A stretch of DNA of 64,000 nucleotides from Calliopum simillimum (taxonomy: Eukaryota > Arthropoda > Insecta > Diptera > Lauxaniidae): positions 45,258,245 through 45,322,244 of the forward strand of contig OX638372.1 in the NCBI GenBank assembly GCA_951812925.1. The letters are read 5' to 3'. The translations under genes and the position numbers were made by a program. This document shows, piece after piece, positions 34,105-44,405 of this stretch (positions within the stretch are counted from its first letter, which is position 1; the number at the start of each line of letters is the position of its first letter). The notes beneath the pieces were generated by a model that did no database searches, was not told where the DNA came from, and saw only the letters and a program-made list of their open reading frames with translations.

Positions 34105-36355
34105 TTTTTACTTTTGTTTAATTGAATTAAACAATGATTCTATGTAAGGCTATATAGGCGAGGAGCCGGCAATACTAAAAGTGCCGTTTTCACTAAGCCG
34201 AATAAGAAAAGCTTGGTCGGCGTGGTTATAGCCTGGCAAAAATATTTTTAAATGATTTTTTAATTTTTTGGAATTTTTTGCCGTCATCGTGGATTTTGAT
34301 CAATCTTATGTTAATCGATGATAAATTTCATAACCATTCAGAAAAAATTCGGCCGACCAAATTTTTTTTTTTGCCGAAAATGACCGAAATGAAATGGTGC
34401 TTTTTTTTTTGTTTGAGCTTTACAGTAAGGTAAATATCACTTCGATTTTTTTCAAATAAATTATACCTTACTATACTGTAAGGTTATTCGAAAATTCTGA
34501 AGTTACTAAAAAAATAGTTGAAATTAATTTTATTGTGGAGTTATCACTATATTGACTTGAAATTCTAGTAAAATTTACTAGAAATAAAGTAGTGCGAACT
34601 ATTTTTTTTCTCCATATAGATCATCAAGTTTGTTAGTTCTGCTACAGCATGGCAACTGAGGACTGCGCCTCAGTTCGAGTAAATTATTTTTGGTAGACAT
34701 ACATTTCCAGAAAATAATTTTCTCCATGTATTATAATAAAAGGCAAATTATTGAATACTTCAGCGTAAATATCAAAAAAAGCCACATCATCAGTATGAAA
34801 AGCAGAAAAAAGAGGAAATCAATTAATAGAGAATTTAAGGAATACTCCAAAAATATCATGATTATGTTAAATATATCAAGTTGAATAGCGTAAAAAGAAA
34901 TCATAAAAAGCATTTAAAACCCCCACACGAATGGGGAAAAAATCTTAAACTGTTGGGTTGGCTTTAAATTGCTACACCGATATGGGAATGTGAATGACGA
35001 CGATAGCACGCACGCACACACAGTCACTTTACTTTGTCTTTATGTAGACATGTGATAGACATTTATCTGATTAGCCTCTTACAAAAATACATACGAGCAA
35101 GTAGATCTAGAACTGAATTTGATTTTAACGCTGGTAAAAGAAAAAGAACAAATAATAACAAACAATAAATAAACTGAAAAATAAAGGCACGGCCTTTAAG
35201 CGTTGCCATAATAAAGACATTTGGGGTTTGACTTTGAATTTTTGGCCATTTTCCCACATTTTATTTAGCGCTGTAAAAATGTTACTGATGTTACAGGTCA
35301 TGCTGAAGTTACACAGAAAATGCCTGCGGAAAAGGTTATAACCTATTCCCTACTTATGTATAATACGACGAGTATACGAGGGACAAACCTTAGATTAATT
35401 TTTTATTTTTTGTTATCGTCCTTTATGTGGATTACTCAACACAATCTAAAGGAAATCACGTCAAGTAGGGGTTTTGTATGTGCAAAAAAATAAATAAAAC
35501 ACGAACAAAAAAAGGAAATTAACGGTAGTACAAAAAAAAAAAACTAAGATTTCATTGTAGTCGTTATGAACGCAATATTGTAAATGGCTTGTTTATTACA
35601 CTTTTACACTACTACTCTTGCACGCTTAAAACACTGACGGCTTCCGGTTGTTGTGAACATTTCCGCTTAAGAGACGGTTACGTTTAATAAATAAAATTTA
35701 CTCGTTTTTTGATTGAAATGCTACAGCCTTTGGGTGGTGTTGGTCATTTATTATTTAATTTTTGTTTTTAATTTGAAATTAAGGTCAAACGGATATGGCA
35801 ATAATTTGTAAAATGTATATATGCTACGTCATTTAATGTGTTAGCAAATTATTCGCTATTTTGCAAAATTCTATAAGAGTGAAGTACAATGACTTGCTAT
35901 TGAATTCAACATATTGTGTTACTTCTATAGCTCCTCTTACATCATTATTTTTTTGTAATTTTTAGCTTTTTTGGCTTAAAGGACTTTCGAAGCTGTTCGT
36001 TTTTTCATTGGCGTATTTATTTACCAAACTCTCTTATTTACTTTTTTAAAATGATTTTCTAAAGAAGAGTGGCGGTGGCTTACAACAATAAATCCCTTGT
36101 CATTTGCTATATTTTTGGAGAATCTCTGCAAAAATAAGCTCGTTGGTTGCCATTAGCAGCAATGTTATTTTTGCACTTTGTAATAAATATTCATAACCAT
36201 ACGCTGAAAGGATTCCAGTGAGATAAAAGCCATATTTTGAAATTCCCATGACTACACTTGGGAGCAATGTGAACCAAAATAGATCAAAATTAAAATGAGC
36301 AATCAATCTTTAACAGAGTGGCTAATCTTCCAGGGCTCAGATAATAAAATTTTAA
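34105..36355. other. No gene identified
   Basis: AT-rich with short frames. A GGCGAGGAGCCGGC word lies near 34159 and 'aaaattcggccgaccaaa' near 34350, of unknown meaning. No repeat match elsewhere. Confidence 0.4.
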
Positions 36356-36996
36356 GATAATGGGTGCTATTATTGATTCCGCTCGATAAGGAAATTTTCG
36401 CGGAAAGAAATATCGTTCGATATAAAAACTACTATTCTTGATTCCGACGGTAGAGGAATATCGAACGAAAATATTGGGAACCCTGATTTGAGAACATCTC
36501 CAACATTTTGACAGATGACAAAGGATAAAAAAAAATTAGAAGTGTTATCTATATTATCTATACCTTTTAGAGTTCGGTGAAGACGCGTGTTGCTCTAAAG
36601 TTGTTTTTTGTAAAAAAGTGTTTGTTGATCATTTTTTTTCCTAGTGATTACATTTCATCATTTGGTCACCACAGCGAGGGTTGGATGTGAAAGTGCCTTC
36701 TTTTTTTATAAGATGTTATATATCTAAACAGAATAAAGATGAATTGTTTTCTTTATTCAATAAAATAAAGTGAAGTGTTTTTTTTTTATGAATTATGAGT
36801 TTTATTTTAAAAATAAATTTTGTAATTTTTAATTAAACCGACTACTGTGTAGTAGCAAAGATTTTAAAATTGTTATTAAATATTTAGCTTACTTTCCCTA
36901 TCAATAACAACAGCAAAATTAACAAAAAAGCGTACATTTTTAACTTTTTATTGTCGTTCCGTCACAAAAATTTCGCGGAAGGAAAATACTGAAATA

Positions 36997-37912
36997 CAGG
37001 GTCCGCTAATTAATTTTTTTTTTTTTTTTGAAAATTCTGTAAAAAAAAACTACTGGATATTTTCTGAAATTTCGTTTTTTATTTGAAAGAACGATCCTTC
37101 CGGTTAATAATGGAAAATAATTTCATTCAAATGGCTGCCTCGGCTGGCCATGCAGTAGTCTGCACGATCGGTTCAATTTTTAAGCACATTATCGATTGTG
37201 TGCAGCTGTATTTCACCAATGTCTTAACGAATATTGTCCTTTAAAGCGTCAATTGTCTCTGGCTTGTCGGCGTAACACTTATCTTTGAGGGCACCCCACA
37301 AATAATAGTCCAACGGTGTCCAATTGCAGCTCCGAGGTGGCCAAACGACATCAGCTCTGCGGCTGATAATGCGATCTTCAAAAACAGGGCGCAAAACATT
37401 GAGTGTAGCTTCGGCTGTGTGGCACGTAGCGCCGTCCTGTTGAAACCAAATGTTGCCAATATCCTTCTATTCAATTTTTGTTCAACATGGCCCGATAACG
37501 ATCGCCATTGACTGTAACGGCCACTCCTTGCTCATTTTCGAAGAAAAATGGCCCAATTATGCCTCTGGACCAAAATCCGCACCAAACAGTGACTCGTTTT
37601 GGGTGCAGCGGCTTTTTAATGTATGCGTACGGGTTTTCTGTGCCCCAAATGCGACAATTTTGCTTGTTTACATACCCGCCAAGATCAAAATGAGCTTCAT
37701 CTCAAAAGATGATTTTTTAGCAAAATCGGTATCGGTATTTTCAAAGTAATGTCGCAATATTTCCCAGCGTTGTTCAAGCGTATTCACAACCATATTCGTT
37801 CAGCGGAAGGATAAAACTAATTATCTGTCGAATCAGACATGAGCTATGTGTTACCATTCACGAAATAAGCACTAGTTGAAAAAAAAAAAAAAACATTAGA
37901 TGGCGGACCCTG
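36997..37912 (-). mobile_element. DD41D mariner (rosa-like), internally deleted
   Basis: TA flanks (36995-36996 and 37913-37914) enclose ends CAGGGTCCGCTAATT and, as complement, CAGGGTCCGCCATCTAATG. At 916 bp it is shorter than the usual 1.3 kb because the N-terminal DNA-binding half of the transposase is gone. It sits inside the 36362-38126 element. Confidence 0.82.
37104..37760 (-). pseudogene. DD41D mariner transposase relic
   Basis: On the minus strand: DEAHFDLGGYVNKQNCRIWG holds the first catalytic Asp, VTVWCGFWSRGIIGPFFFEN follows, then WFQQDGATCHTA with the second Asp, then WPPRSCNWTPLDYYLWG with the third. Exactly 41 residues separate the second and third Asp, giving DD41D, the signature of the rosa-type group described from tephritid flies. 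The end reads ASRGSHLNEIIFHY and TAA at 37104. Broken by TGA in place of the residue before DEAHF, a frameshift with TAG near 37465, TAA after NIR and TGA in KN-TDR. The catalytic triad positions survive but the protein cannot be made. Confidence 0.82.
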
Positions 37913-38129
37913 TATATCTATCAGTCGGAATCAAGAACACACAAAAATGAAAGTCACTTCGGTGTCAGGGATGTTAAATCTGATAAATTATTTGCGGAAA
38001 CAACAAAGTTAAATTTATCTGTTTTGCGGAACAGTGATGACAGATGTATCTAATTTTCGGAATCAATAATAGCAAAATTTGCTTCCGCGCGGAAAATGCT
38101 TTCCGACGGAATGAAGAATAGCACCCAAT

Positions 38130-40480
38130 ATATTCCAGAATCAGCGTAAATCGTTTAACATATTTGAAGAACACTTTTGACTTTTTTTGACGAAAGATCA
38201 GTGTCGTTAATATTCTATTATAAAGATGTCAAAAATAAATGACAAGGCAGTAAAACATAGTAACCAAACAATATGTAATTTTGTTTTTTTTTTCAAAGCA
38301 GATGTCGTGCAATAACGTAGCATCGAATTACTTCCAGATCGAGCTTTCTTCGCCACACTGTGATCCCAAATGCTTTTGTACCGCAAAATAATTTTTTTAA
38401 AATGACTTTTATTTTTTACAAGGCCTTTTAGTTTTAAAGATATTGGCAATCTTGTTTATCTACATTTTAGTAGTAAAAAAGAAAATTATTTGTAATTTTG
38501 GGATATCGGCATATTCTCTGGAATATGTTTAACAAATAATATCAAAATACCTCATTAAAAAAAAAATTTCAGGGCTTCCTATACAGAGCGGGCACAAAGT
38601 CTGATTTATTAGCCGTGTTCGTTGAAAAAAACTTTTGTGACGCACGTATCAAATTTTTGTTCCAACGAACGCTTTTTGTTAATAACTTCATGAATATTTA
38701 AAAATATTTATAAAGTTTTTTTTTCAACGAACTCGGCTATTATTATAAAATTAACGCGTGGCATAAGCAAGTTCAGTGTAGGAACATTGAATGCTGGACT
38801 AGTCGCATAAAGCAGTTTAAACAAGACAGTATAATACTACATTTCCACCAGAGATTTGTGAGATAATTTACGGCAGTTTCCAAGTTTTAGCTCTAAACCT
38901 CGCTGTTAATCACGTGATTTACCATATAAAAATAAATCTACTTCTGACGAGATATATTTTAAACCTTTGTTTAAATCTCAACAGGGGTACCGATTTTGGC
39001 TATTTTCGACCAAGTGACTTAACTTGGAAATTGTCATTAAAAACAAATGGAAGATAAATATTAAGAAAAAAAGTATGTAATAACAACTTTTATTTTAATC
39101 TCTTTCGGCCGGTTAAAACGTTTAAAATTAACGACTAGATTATTAAATCTCATTTGAGCTAAGTCTTTGGTGAAAACGTTGTATTACACAGGACTGGAAA
39201 CTTTTAACTTTTTTCCATGCTTGGTGCTGATAGCCGATTTATATATCTGATCTTAGTGTTTCCATTTGGTTTCTGAGTTATGTATTCTTATATCAAAGTG
39301 TAGAAAAGGTTTTTTTTTTTCAGTTAGTAACAATGCAATTAATTTTTGTCAATGTGATTAGAGAACCATAATCTTTATCACTAAACTTTACCATATCTAC
39401 TGAAGTAATAAGTCCATACGAAGGACCAAATTTTATTTTGAAGCAAAAGAGTTTACTTCAAAAAACAATTGAAGCTACATAGTATGTTATATACGTAAGT
39501 GATAAAATGCTTGATATTTTTATCGTTTTCTTTCATTTCATTTAGAATTTAGAAATTTTTGCACAAAGTGCCATTGCAATTTTATAACAATTTGTGTAAA
39601 ATGGTAAAAATAAACCAATCAATATTTAATAAGAATAATGCAAAGACAACGAACACATGTTAAGTTGTAAATAAATTGCAAATTATAGTTATTTGGAATT
39701 TTTGTCTGTAATGTAAGAGTAAAATATTGGCCATAGAAATTAATTTTTATTGCATTCATTGCAAAAGTAGAGATCAAAAATCAGAACAAATGGAAAAACA
39801 ATGTGTGAAAAATTAAAATAAAAATTCTTTAGCTAAATAATTAGTTAAACACATTTTATAATATTCGGAGATATTAGAAAGAAATGTTGCTCGTTTTCCA
39901 TCCAAAAGTAACACATCGGTTGTTAAGTCCACAGTCTGTCTGACGCATAGATAGTGCTACAAATACAAAACTAATATTTATTTTTATAAATACTAACTTC
40001 CAAAAGATAGTTGTACAAATTTGATGATTACATTGTTCTACAATGTCACACTTTTTGTAAAACACATGAGAAAATCCAAAAAATTCTTAAATACAAAACA
40101 TTAAAAAAATATTCCTGTGTCTCGTCGTTTTTCTCTTTTTTGTTTTCAAAACAATGAAAAAAAGTGTATTGTGTGTTAGTAAAACATTGCTGTTTGATGA
40201 GAAAAAACAACGCTGAAACATAAATTTGGCTTTATAAGTATGGTCCATACTCTGCACAGGGAAAATCAACCATTATTGACTGGCACGGTGAATTTAAATG
40301 CGATCATACTAGCAAAAATATGCTTAATGTTTGCCTAAAATTGGTAGTCATTCCGAAAAACTTAAAAAAAAATCCAGAAAATAGTTTAAGAAGCTTTTAA
40401 ATTGAAATTGTTTAAGGTAACTGATATCTCAAAAATAACGGAAGGTGGTATGTTTACAATCTTACATGAAAATTTGACAG
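38130..40480. other. Mostly unique AT-rich sequence
   Basis: No gene. It contains the small MITE at 38612 and, at about 39225-39375, a weak match to the family E foldback of 48 kb ('ttctgagttat', 'aattaatttttgtcaatg'). Confidence 0.4.
38612..38737. mobile_element. 126-bp MITE flanked by TA
   Basis: GCCGTGTTCGTTGAAAAAAA at the left and, as complement, GCCGAGTTCGTTGAAAAAAA at the right, with TA outside both (38610-38611, 38738-38739). It forms a single hairpin and has no coding capacity. Confidence 0.7.
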
Positions 40481-40484
40481 TGAT

Positions 40485-40667
40485 ATAGTTGCTATCAAAA
40501 TGGATGCCGCGATTACTGTTTTTCCAAGACAATGCACCGTGTCTCAAGTCGATGAAAACAATGACAAAAATGAATGAAATTCGTTTCGAATTGCTTAACC
40601 ACCCATCCTATTCTATAGATTTGTTTCCCAGCATCTTTTACCTATTTGCTGGCCTAAAGAAAAACGT
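40485..40667 (+). pseudogene. Mariner transposase fragment lacking the third catalytic Asp
   Basis: The frame reads LLFFQDNAPCLKSMKTM, then FELLNHPSYSIDLFPSI, then LFAGLKKN. This is the C-terminal catalytic half of a DD34D mariner: D in FQDNAPC, then 34 residues to the position normally D in the YSPDLAPSD motif, here I. Replacement of the catalytic residue alone would inactivate it. Only about 60 codons remain; the fragment stops where the LINE end begins at about 40668. No terminal repeats found. It is a different mariner lineage from the pair at 42.5-44.4 kb. Confidence 0.7.
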
Positions 40668-40797
40668 ATGTATTCTCCCTTAACTGCAAGGAGGAGCATA
40701 GGGCCAATGTGAAACGTCTCCATTTGACGCGATCCCTTGCGATGACTTTTATCTCTTGCCACAACTTTCTCGATTCTTGGATTTCCTTATCCAAAAA
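40668..40797 (-). pseudogene. RTE-like LINE ORF2 C-terminal end
   Basis: On the minus strand: DKEIQESRKLWQEIKVIARD then RVKWRRFTLALCSS, ending at a TAA in the adjacent frame. E..G..W..IK..A.DR..WR.F..ALC is the usual end of RTE-type LINE ORF2. The fragment is 5'-truncated, as LINE copies usually are. The same end is seen at 21262-21450 and 4318-4372. Its 3' tail GGGAGAATACATAC abuts the mariner fragment. Confidence 0.6.
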
Positions 40798-40799
40798 AA

Positions 40800-41210
40800 A
40801 AGATACTCACTGGAAAAAAATTTGGCTCATTAAAGCGACCACCTACGCTGAAAAGCGCCTGCTTTGAGGCTAAATTGAAATCATTCTACAAGAAAGGTAT
40901 CCAAATTTTATAGAATCGCTGGAATGATTGTATTGCTCAAGAATGAGCCAAAGCTTATGAATAACATATTGTAAATTTGGTCCAAAAAAGTTGTTTTTTC
41001 TTCATTAGACCACGGACTTATAATATGTGTTAGTCTAATAAAATATATTGAAACTGCGTTTTTTGAGATATCGTCACCTTAGGTCAACAGGGTTCTATCT
41101 GCTATACATTTTGCAAGTTGTTAGAACTCTGTTGTTCTATGGTCGCGATATTTCAATTTCAATATTTCACTTCTTCTAGAATTCCTAAAATTACGCACTT
41201 CACAGAGCGA
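40800..41210. other. No feature identified
   Basis: AT-rich, short frames only. Confidence 0.35.
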
Positions 41211-41214
41211 AGAA

Positions 41215-41715
41215 AAAACCACTTTCGTAAGTGTTTTAACAACGTTTCGTTGCTGATTTGGATTTAACAACGCTCCAAGCTCATGTTTGTATGGTGCGTT
41301 GCTAAATCACTCACAAACGTGATTGAAACTTATTCAATAACGCTGGTTGCAAAGCGTTGTTAAATTCAAATCAGCTCATTTCAAAACAAATAGATTTTCA
41401 GTCAACTTTACAATAATGATGGTAGTGGCTGAGTTGCTAACGTCCGCATCTATCACACGACAGGTTCCAGGTTCAAATCTCCCCAATATCAAACAAAAAA
41501 AATTGTGTTTAAAGCATAAAATTGAAAATAAAAAAGGAAAATAATGTCAGTTTTCATTCATTTTCGTTGACAGAAAAAAATTAAAACTTAATTCAAAAAA
41601 TTTGATTTTCTTTTGTTTTAATGTAGAAACGCGCGCTGTTAAATCACTCGCAAACGTTGTTGAAACCCATTTAGCAACACGCGTTGTTAAAACTGTCACA
41701 AACGAAGCCATAATT
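41215..41715. mobile_element. Foldback MITE rich in AACAACG words
   Basis: CACTTTCGTAAGTGTTTTAA with CAACG at the left faces, as complement, the right end (TTCGTTTGTGACAGTTTTAA, then CAACGCG). GTTGCTAAAT and 'aaatcactc.caaacgt' occur in both arms. The centre holds a tRNA-like segment at 41413. The exact ends and target duplication are not clear. Confidence 0.5.
41413..41480 (+). ncRNA. tRNA-like segment with A and B boxes, possible SINE or tRNA relic
   Basis: TAGTGGCTGAGTTGC (A-box-like) is followed about 42 bases later by GGTTCAAATCTCC (B box). The spacing suits a tRNA with a long variable arm. No matching acceptor stem is visible, and A-rich sequence follows. As at 29275, it lies inside a MITE. 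Confidence 0.4.
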
Positions 41716-42147
41716 TTGGGTCGCCACGTGGTTAAAATAACTACGTTGTTGTTTCTCTGTGTTGATATATAGTACTTTTCGACGCTTGCATTCCGATCTA
41801 TTTCTGCACATTCTATATTGTCAAAGCTGTGAACATTTTTCTTGCTTTATCTCAAGATTGCACCCGAAAATCCCAAAATTTATGTGACAGGACCGAAAGG
41901 TAAAAAAAAAAAAAAGTTTCTGGCAAAATAGTGTCTAGTCTAAGTAAAGTGCCATGCCATTTTTGGAATTTTCACGATTACGTCTAAAAATCTAAAAGAC
42001 GGTATAAAAAAAGGAAGCTGAGATTTTTTAAAATTTTTTTGATGGTCATTTCTATGCAAATTATTGGAATATTGTACTTTATTATATTTTTCTTATGGTT
42101 CTTAACATGTTCATGTATATATTGTTGTAAAATTATACTAAAAAAAT

Positions 42148-42322
42148 AATAGTTTACTTTTCTAACTTTTGATTCCCTTTAGTATTGATTTTAAACTTTT
42201 TTGGTATCAAATCCCAGAAAAGTATGAAATTTATTCCGAAATAGTTTAAAACAAAAAATCTTTTTGGCATTGTTTTATATAAATACTTTTTGGTCTAAAA
42301 TTAAACTAAAATTTTTACTGTG
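42148..42322. repeat. Short copy of the CACAGTAAAAA MITE
   Basis: The segment from AGTTTACTTTTCTAACTTTT to TTTTTACTGTG matches the terminal parts of 29112-29827 without the middle insert. The left terminal repeat is eroded and no TA lies after the right end. Confidence 0.6.
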
Positions 42323-42533
42323 CAGTCATCAAATCAATAAAACTTACAGCAAATACCAGTGAGACAATACATAAGCATCTATTCTTTAAGGCAAGTACTA
42401 AGTACCATTCTCTACAGTAAACTGAAAAACATATTCTGCTCATTCGTATTTTTTACTGGGTGTGTGCATTAATTTCCATCGTTTTTTTATTTTTTATTTG
42501 AGACATTATTTAAAGAAAATGGTACAATGTATT

Positions 42534-43185
42534 TTATTCAAAGTATTGCCCATCGCTAGTCACTATTTTTTCCCATCTTTCTGGCAATTTATGGATTCCA
42601 TCCCAGAAAAACTGCGCCGGCTTGGCGGCCAAAAACGAATCGAGCCAATTTTCGATATCTTGAACTGAAGTGAAGCGTATTCCTGATAGGGCATTCTGCA
42701 TCGATCGGAACAAATGGTAGTCTGATGGTGCAAGGTCTGGGCTATAAGGCGGGTGAGGCAAAATTTCCCATCCGTTGTTTTCCAGGTAATTTTTGACTCG
42801 GGCAGCAATATGTGGCCGAGCGTTATCGTGGTGGAAAATGATTGACTCGTGTCTGGTCTCATACGTTGGCCGCTCTGCCTGGGTTTTCTGCTTCAATCGG
42901 ATCAATTGTTGACGATAGAGTTGAGCATTAATGGTTTGGCCACCTGACAACAGCTCATAATGGATTACACCTAGCTAGTCCCACCAAATACAGAGCATTA
43001 CCATCAACATCAAAATCAGCACTTTTAAACCGTCGAAACCACTCACGACAGCTTGATTCAGCTGGAGCATAGTCCCCATAAACTTCTCCAAGAATGCGAT
43101 GACTTTCGGCAGCTGTTTTCTTTGAAATATAGTAGTAAAGTAAAACTTCCCGCAAATGTTGCTTTTTCGGCACGAACTGGGACAT
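42534..43185 (-). pseudogene. DD34D mariner transposase with large internal deletion
   Basis: It begins MSQFVPKKQHLREVLLYYYI and continues to CREWFRRFKSADFDVD, the N-terminal helix-turn-helix region. The sequence then jumps to the VMLCIWWD region of the catalytic domain, so roughly 120 codons are missing, and the two parts are out of frame. The rest is open: GGQTINAQLYRQQLIRLKQK, HHDNARPHIAARV, YSPDLAPSDYHLF, ending DGQYFE and TAA at 42534. The second and third Asp, 34 residues apart, are present; the first is in the deleted part or nearby and is not seen. The left half of the composite. Confidence 0.85.
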
Positions 43186-43293
43186 TTTGGAGCACAGTAA
43201 AATTTATATGTCATTTTGAAGGTACATTTGACAGCTGTCAAAATCAGTCAACAAAACAATTTTATCTTGTGTGCATCATTATTATTTTTCACG

Positions 43294-44327
43294 ATGAATA
43301 ACTTCGAAAATTGGAGAAAAAGACAGCATTTGCGGCAGGTTCTGTTGGGTAATTTTTTTGCAAAGAAAACTGCTGCGGAAAGTCATTGTTTGCTTGTAGA
43401 AGTTTATGGGGACTATGCTCCAGCTGAATCAAGCTGTCGTGAGTGGTTTTGACGGTTTAAAAGTGGTGATTTCGATGTCGAAGGCAAAGAACGTCCTGGT
43501 CAGCCGAAAAAGTTTGAGGATGAAGAATTGGAGGCATTACTCGATTAAGATTCATGTCAAACGCAAGAAGAACTTGCAGAACCATTGGAAGTTGATCGAG
43601 CAACAATTTCCAGACGTTTGAGAGCCTTGGGAATTTTTCAAAAGATGGGAAATTGGGTGCCATACGAGTTGAAGCCAAGGGACGTCGAACGCCGATTTTT
43701 GATGTCCACAATGCTGCTTGTACGCCACAAAAGGAAGGGTTTTTTGCATCGTTTTGTCACTGGCGATGAGAAATGGATCCATTACGATAATCCCAAGCGC
43801 ACAACAGCGTATGTCAAGAAAGGTGAGGCAGGCCCATCACAGCCAGCGCCAAATATTCACGCTTCGAAGGTAATGCTCTGTATTTGGTGGGACCAGCTAG
43901 GTGTGATCCATTATGAGCTGTTGCCAGGTGGCCAAACCATTAATGCTCAACTCTATCGTCAACAATTGATCCGATTGAAGCAGAAAATCCAGGCAACGTA
44001 TGCGGCCAGACACGAGTCAATCATTTTCCACCACGATAACGCTCGGCCACATATTGCTGCCCCAGTCAAAAATTATCTGGAAAACAACGGATGGGAAATT
44101 TTGCCTCACCCGATTTATAGCCCAGACCTTGCACCATCTGACTACCATTTGTTTCGATCGATGCAGAATGCCCTATCAGGAATACGGTTACTTAAGTTCA
44201 AGATATCGAAAATTGGCTCGATTCATTTTTGGCCGCCAAGCCGGTGCAAGTTTTTTGGGATGGAATTCATAAATTGCCTGAAAGATATGGAAATGTTGTA
44301 GCTTCCAATGGACAATACTTTGAATAA
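43294..44327 (+). pseudogene. Near full-length DD34D mariner transposase with stops and a frameshift
   Basis: From ATG 43294 (MNNFENWRKRQHLRQVLLGN) to TAA 44327 it spans about the usual 345 codons. The N-terminal helix-turn-helix region, WVPYEL (family motif WVPHEL), VTGDEKWIHYDNPKR with the first Asp, HHDNARPHIAAPV with the second, and YSPDLAPSDYHLF with the third are all readable. Spacing of 34 residues between the last two marks a mariner. It is inactivated by TGA at 43450 (Arg position in CREWFRRF), TAA at 43546, a three-codon loss after QKIQA and a one-base deletion after SGIR near 44188. Few lesions suggest it is younger than the other relics here. Confidence 0.88.
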
Positions 44328-44405
44328 AATATATTGTAACATTTTTCCACAATAAAGCATCAAATTTCGCTAAAAAATTCCGGTTTTTAAGTTGTACACC
44401 CAATA

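Larger units (their letters stand above)
36362..38126. mobile_element. TIR element with GGGTGCTATT ends, interrupted by a mariner
   Basis: The left end is GGGTGCTATTATTGATTCCG and the complement of the right end is GGGTGCTATTCTTCATTCCG. AAT lies on both sides (36359-36361 and 38127-38129), a possible 3-base duplication. ATTCTTGATTCCGAC at about 36446 faces GTCGGAATCAAGAA at about 37924 inside. Without the nested mariner it would be about 0.85 kb and has no coding sequence of its own. Class uncertain; 3-base target and GGG ends would fit a Harbinger-like MITE. Confidence 0.6.
42456..44403. mobile_element. Composite of two DD34D mariners, head to head, within one pair of outer ends
   Basis: The outer left end is TA|CTGGGTGTGTGCATTAA and the complement of the outer right end is TA|TTGGGTGTACAACTTAA, so both outer ends correspond to the 3' ends of mariners pointing inwards with their 5' ends. 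TA occurs at 42454-42455 and 44404-44405. The left mariner is on the minus strand (42534-43185), the right on the plus strand (43294-44327), and only 108 bases separate their start codons. I found no intact 5' terminal repeat for either, so the pair may have moved as one unit or may be an insertion of one copy into the other followed by loss. Confidence 0.6.
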
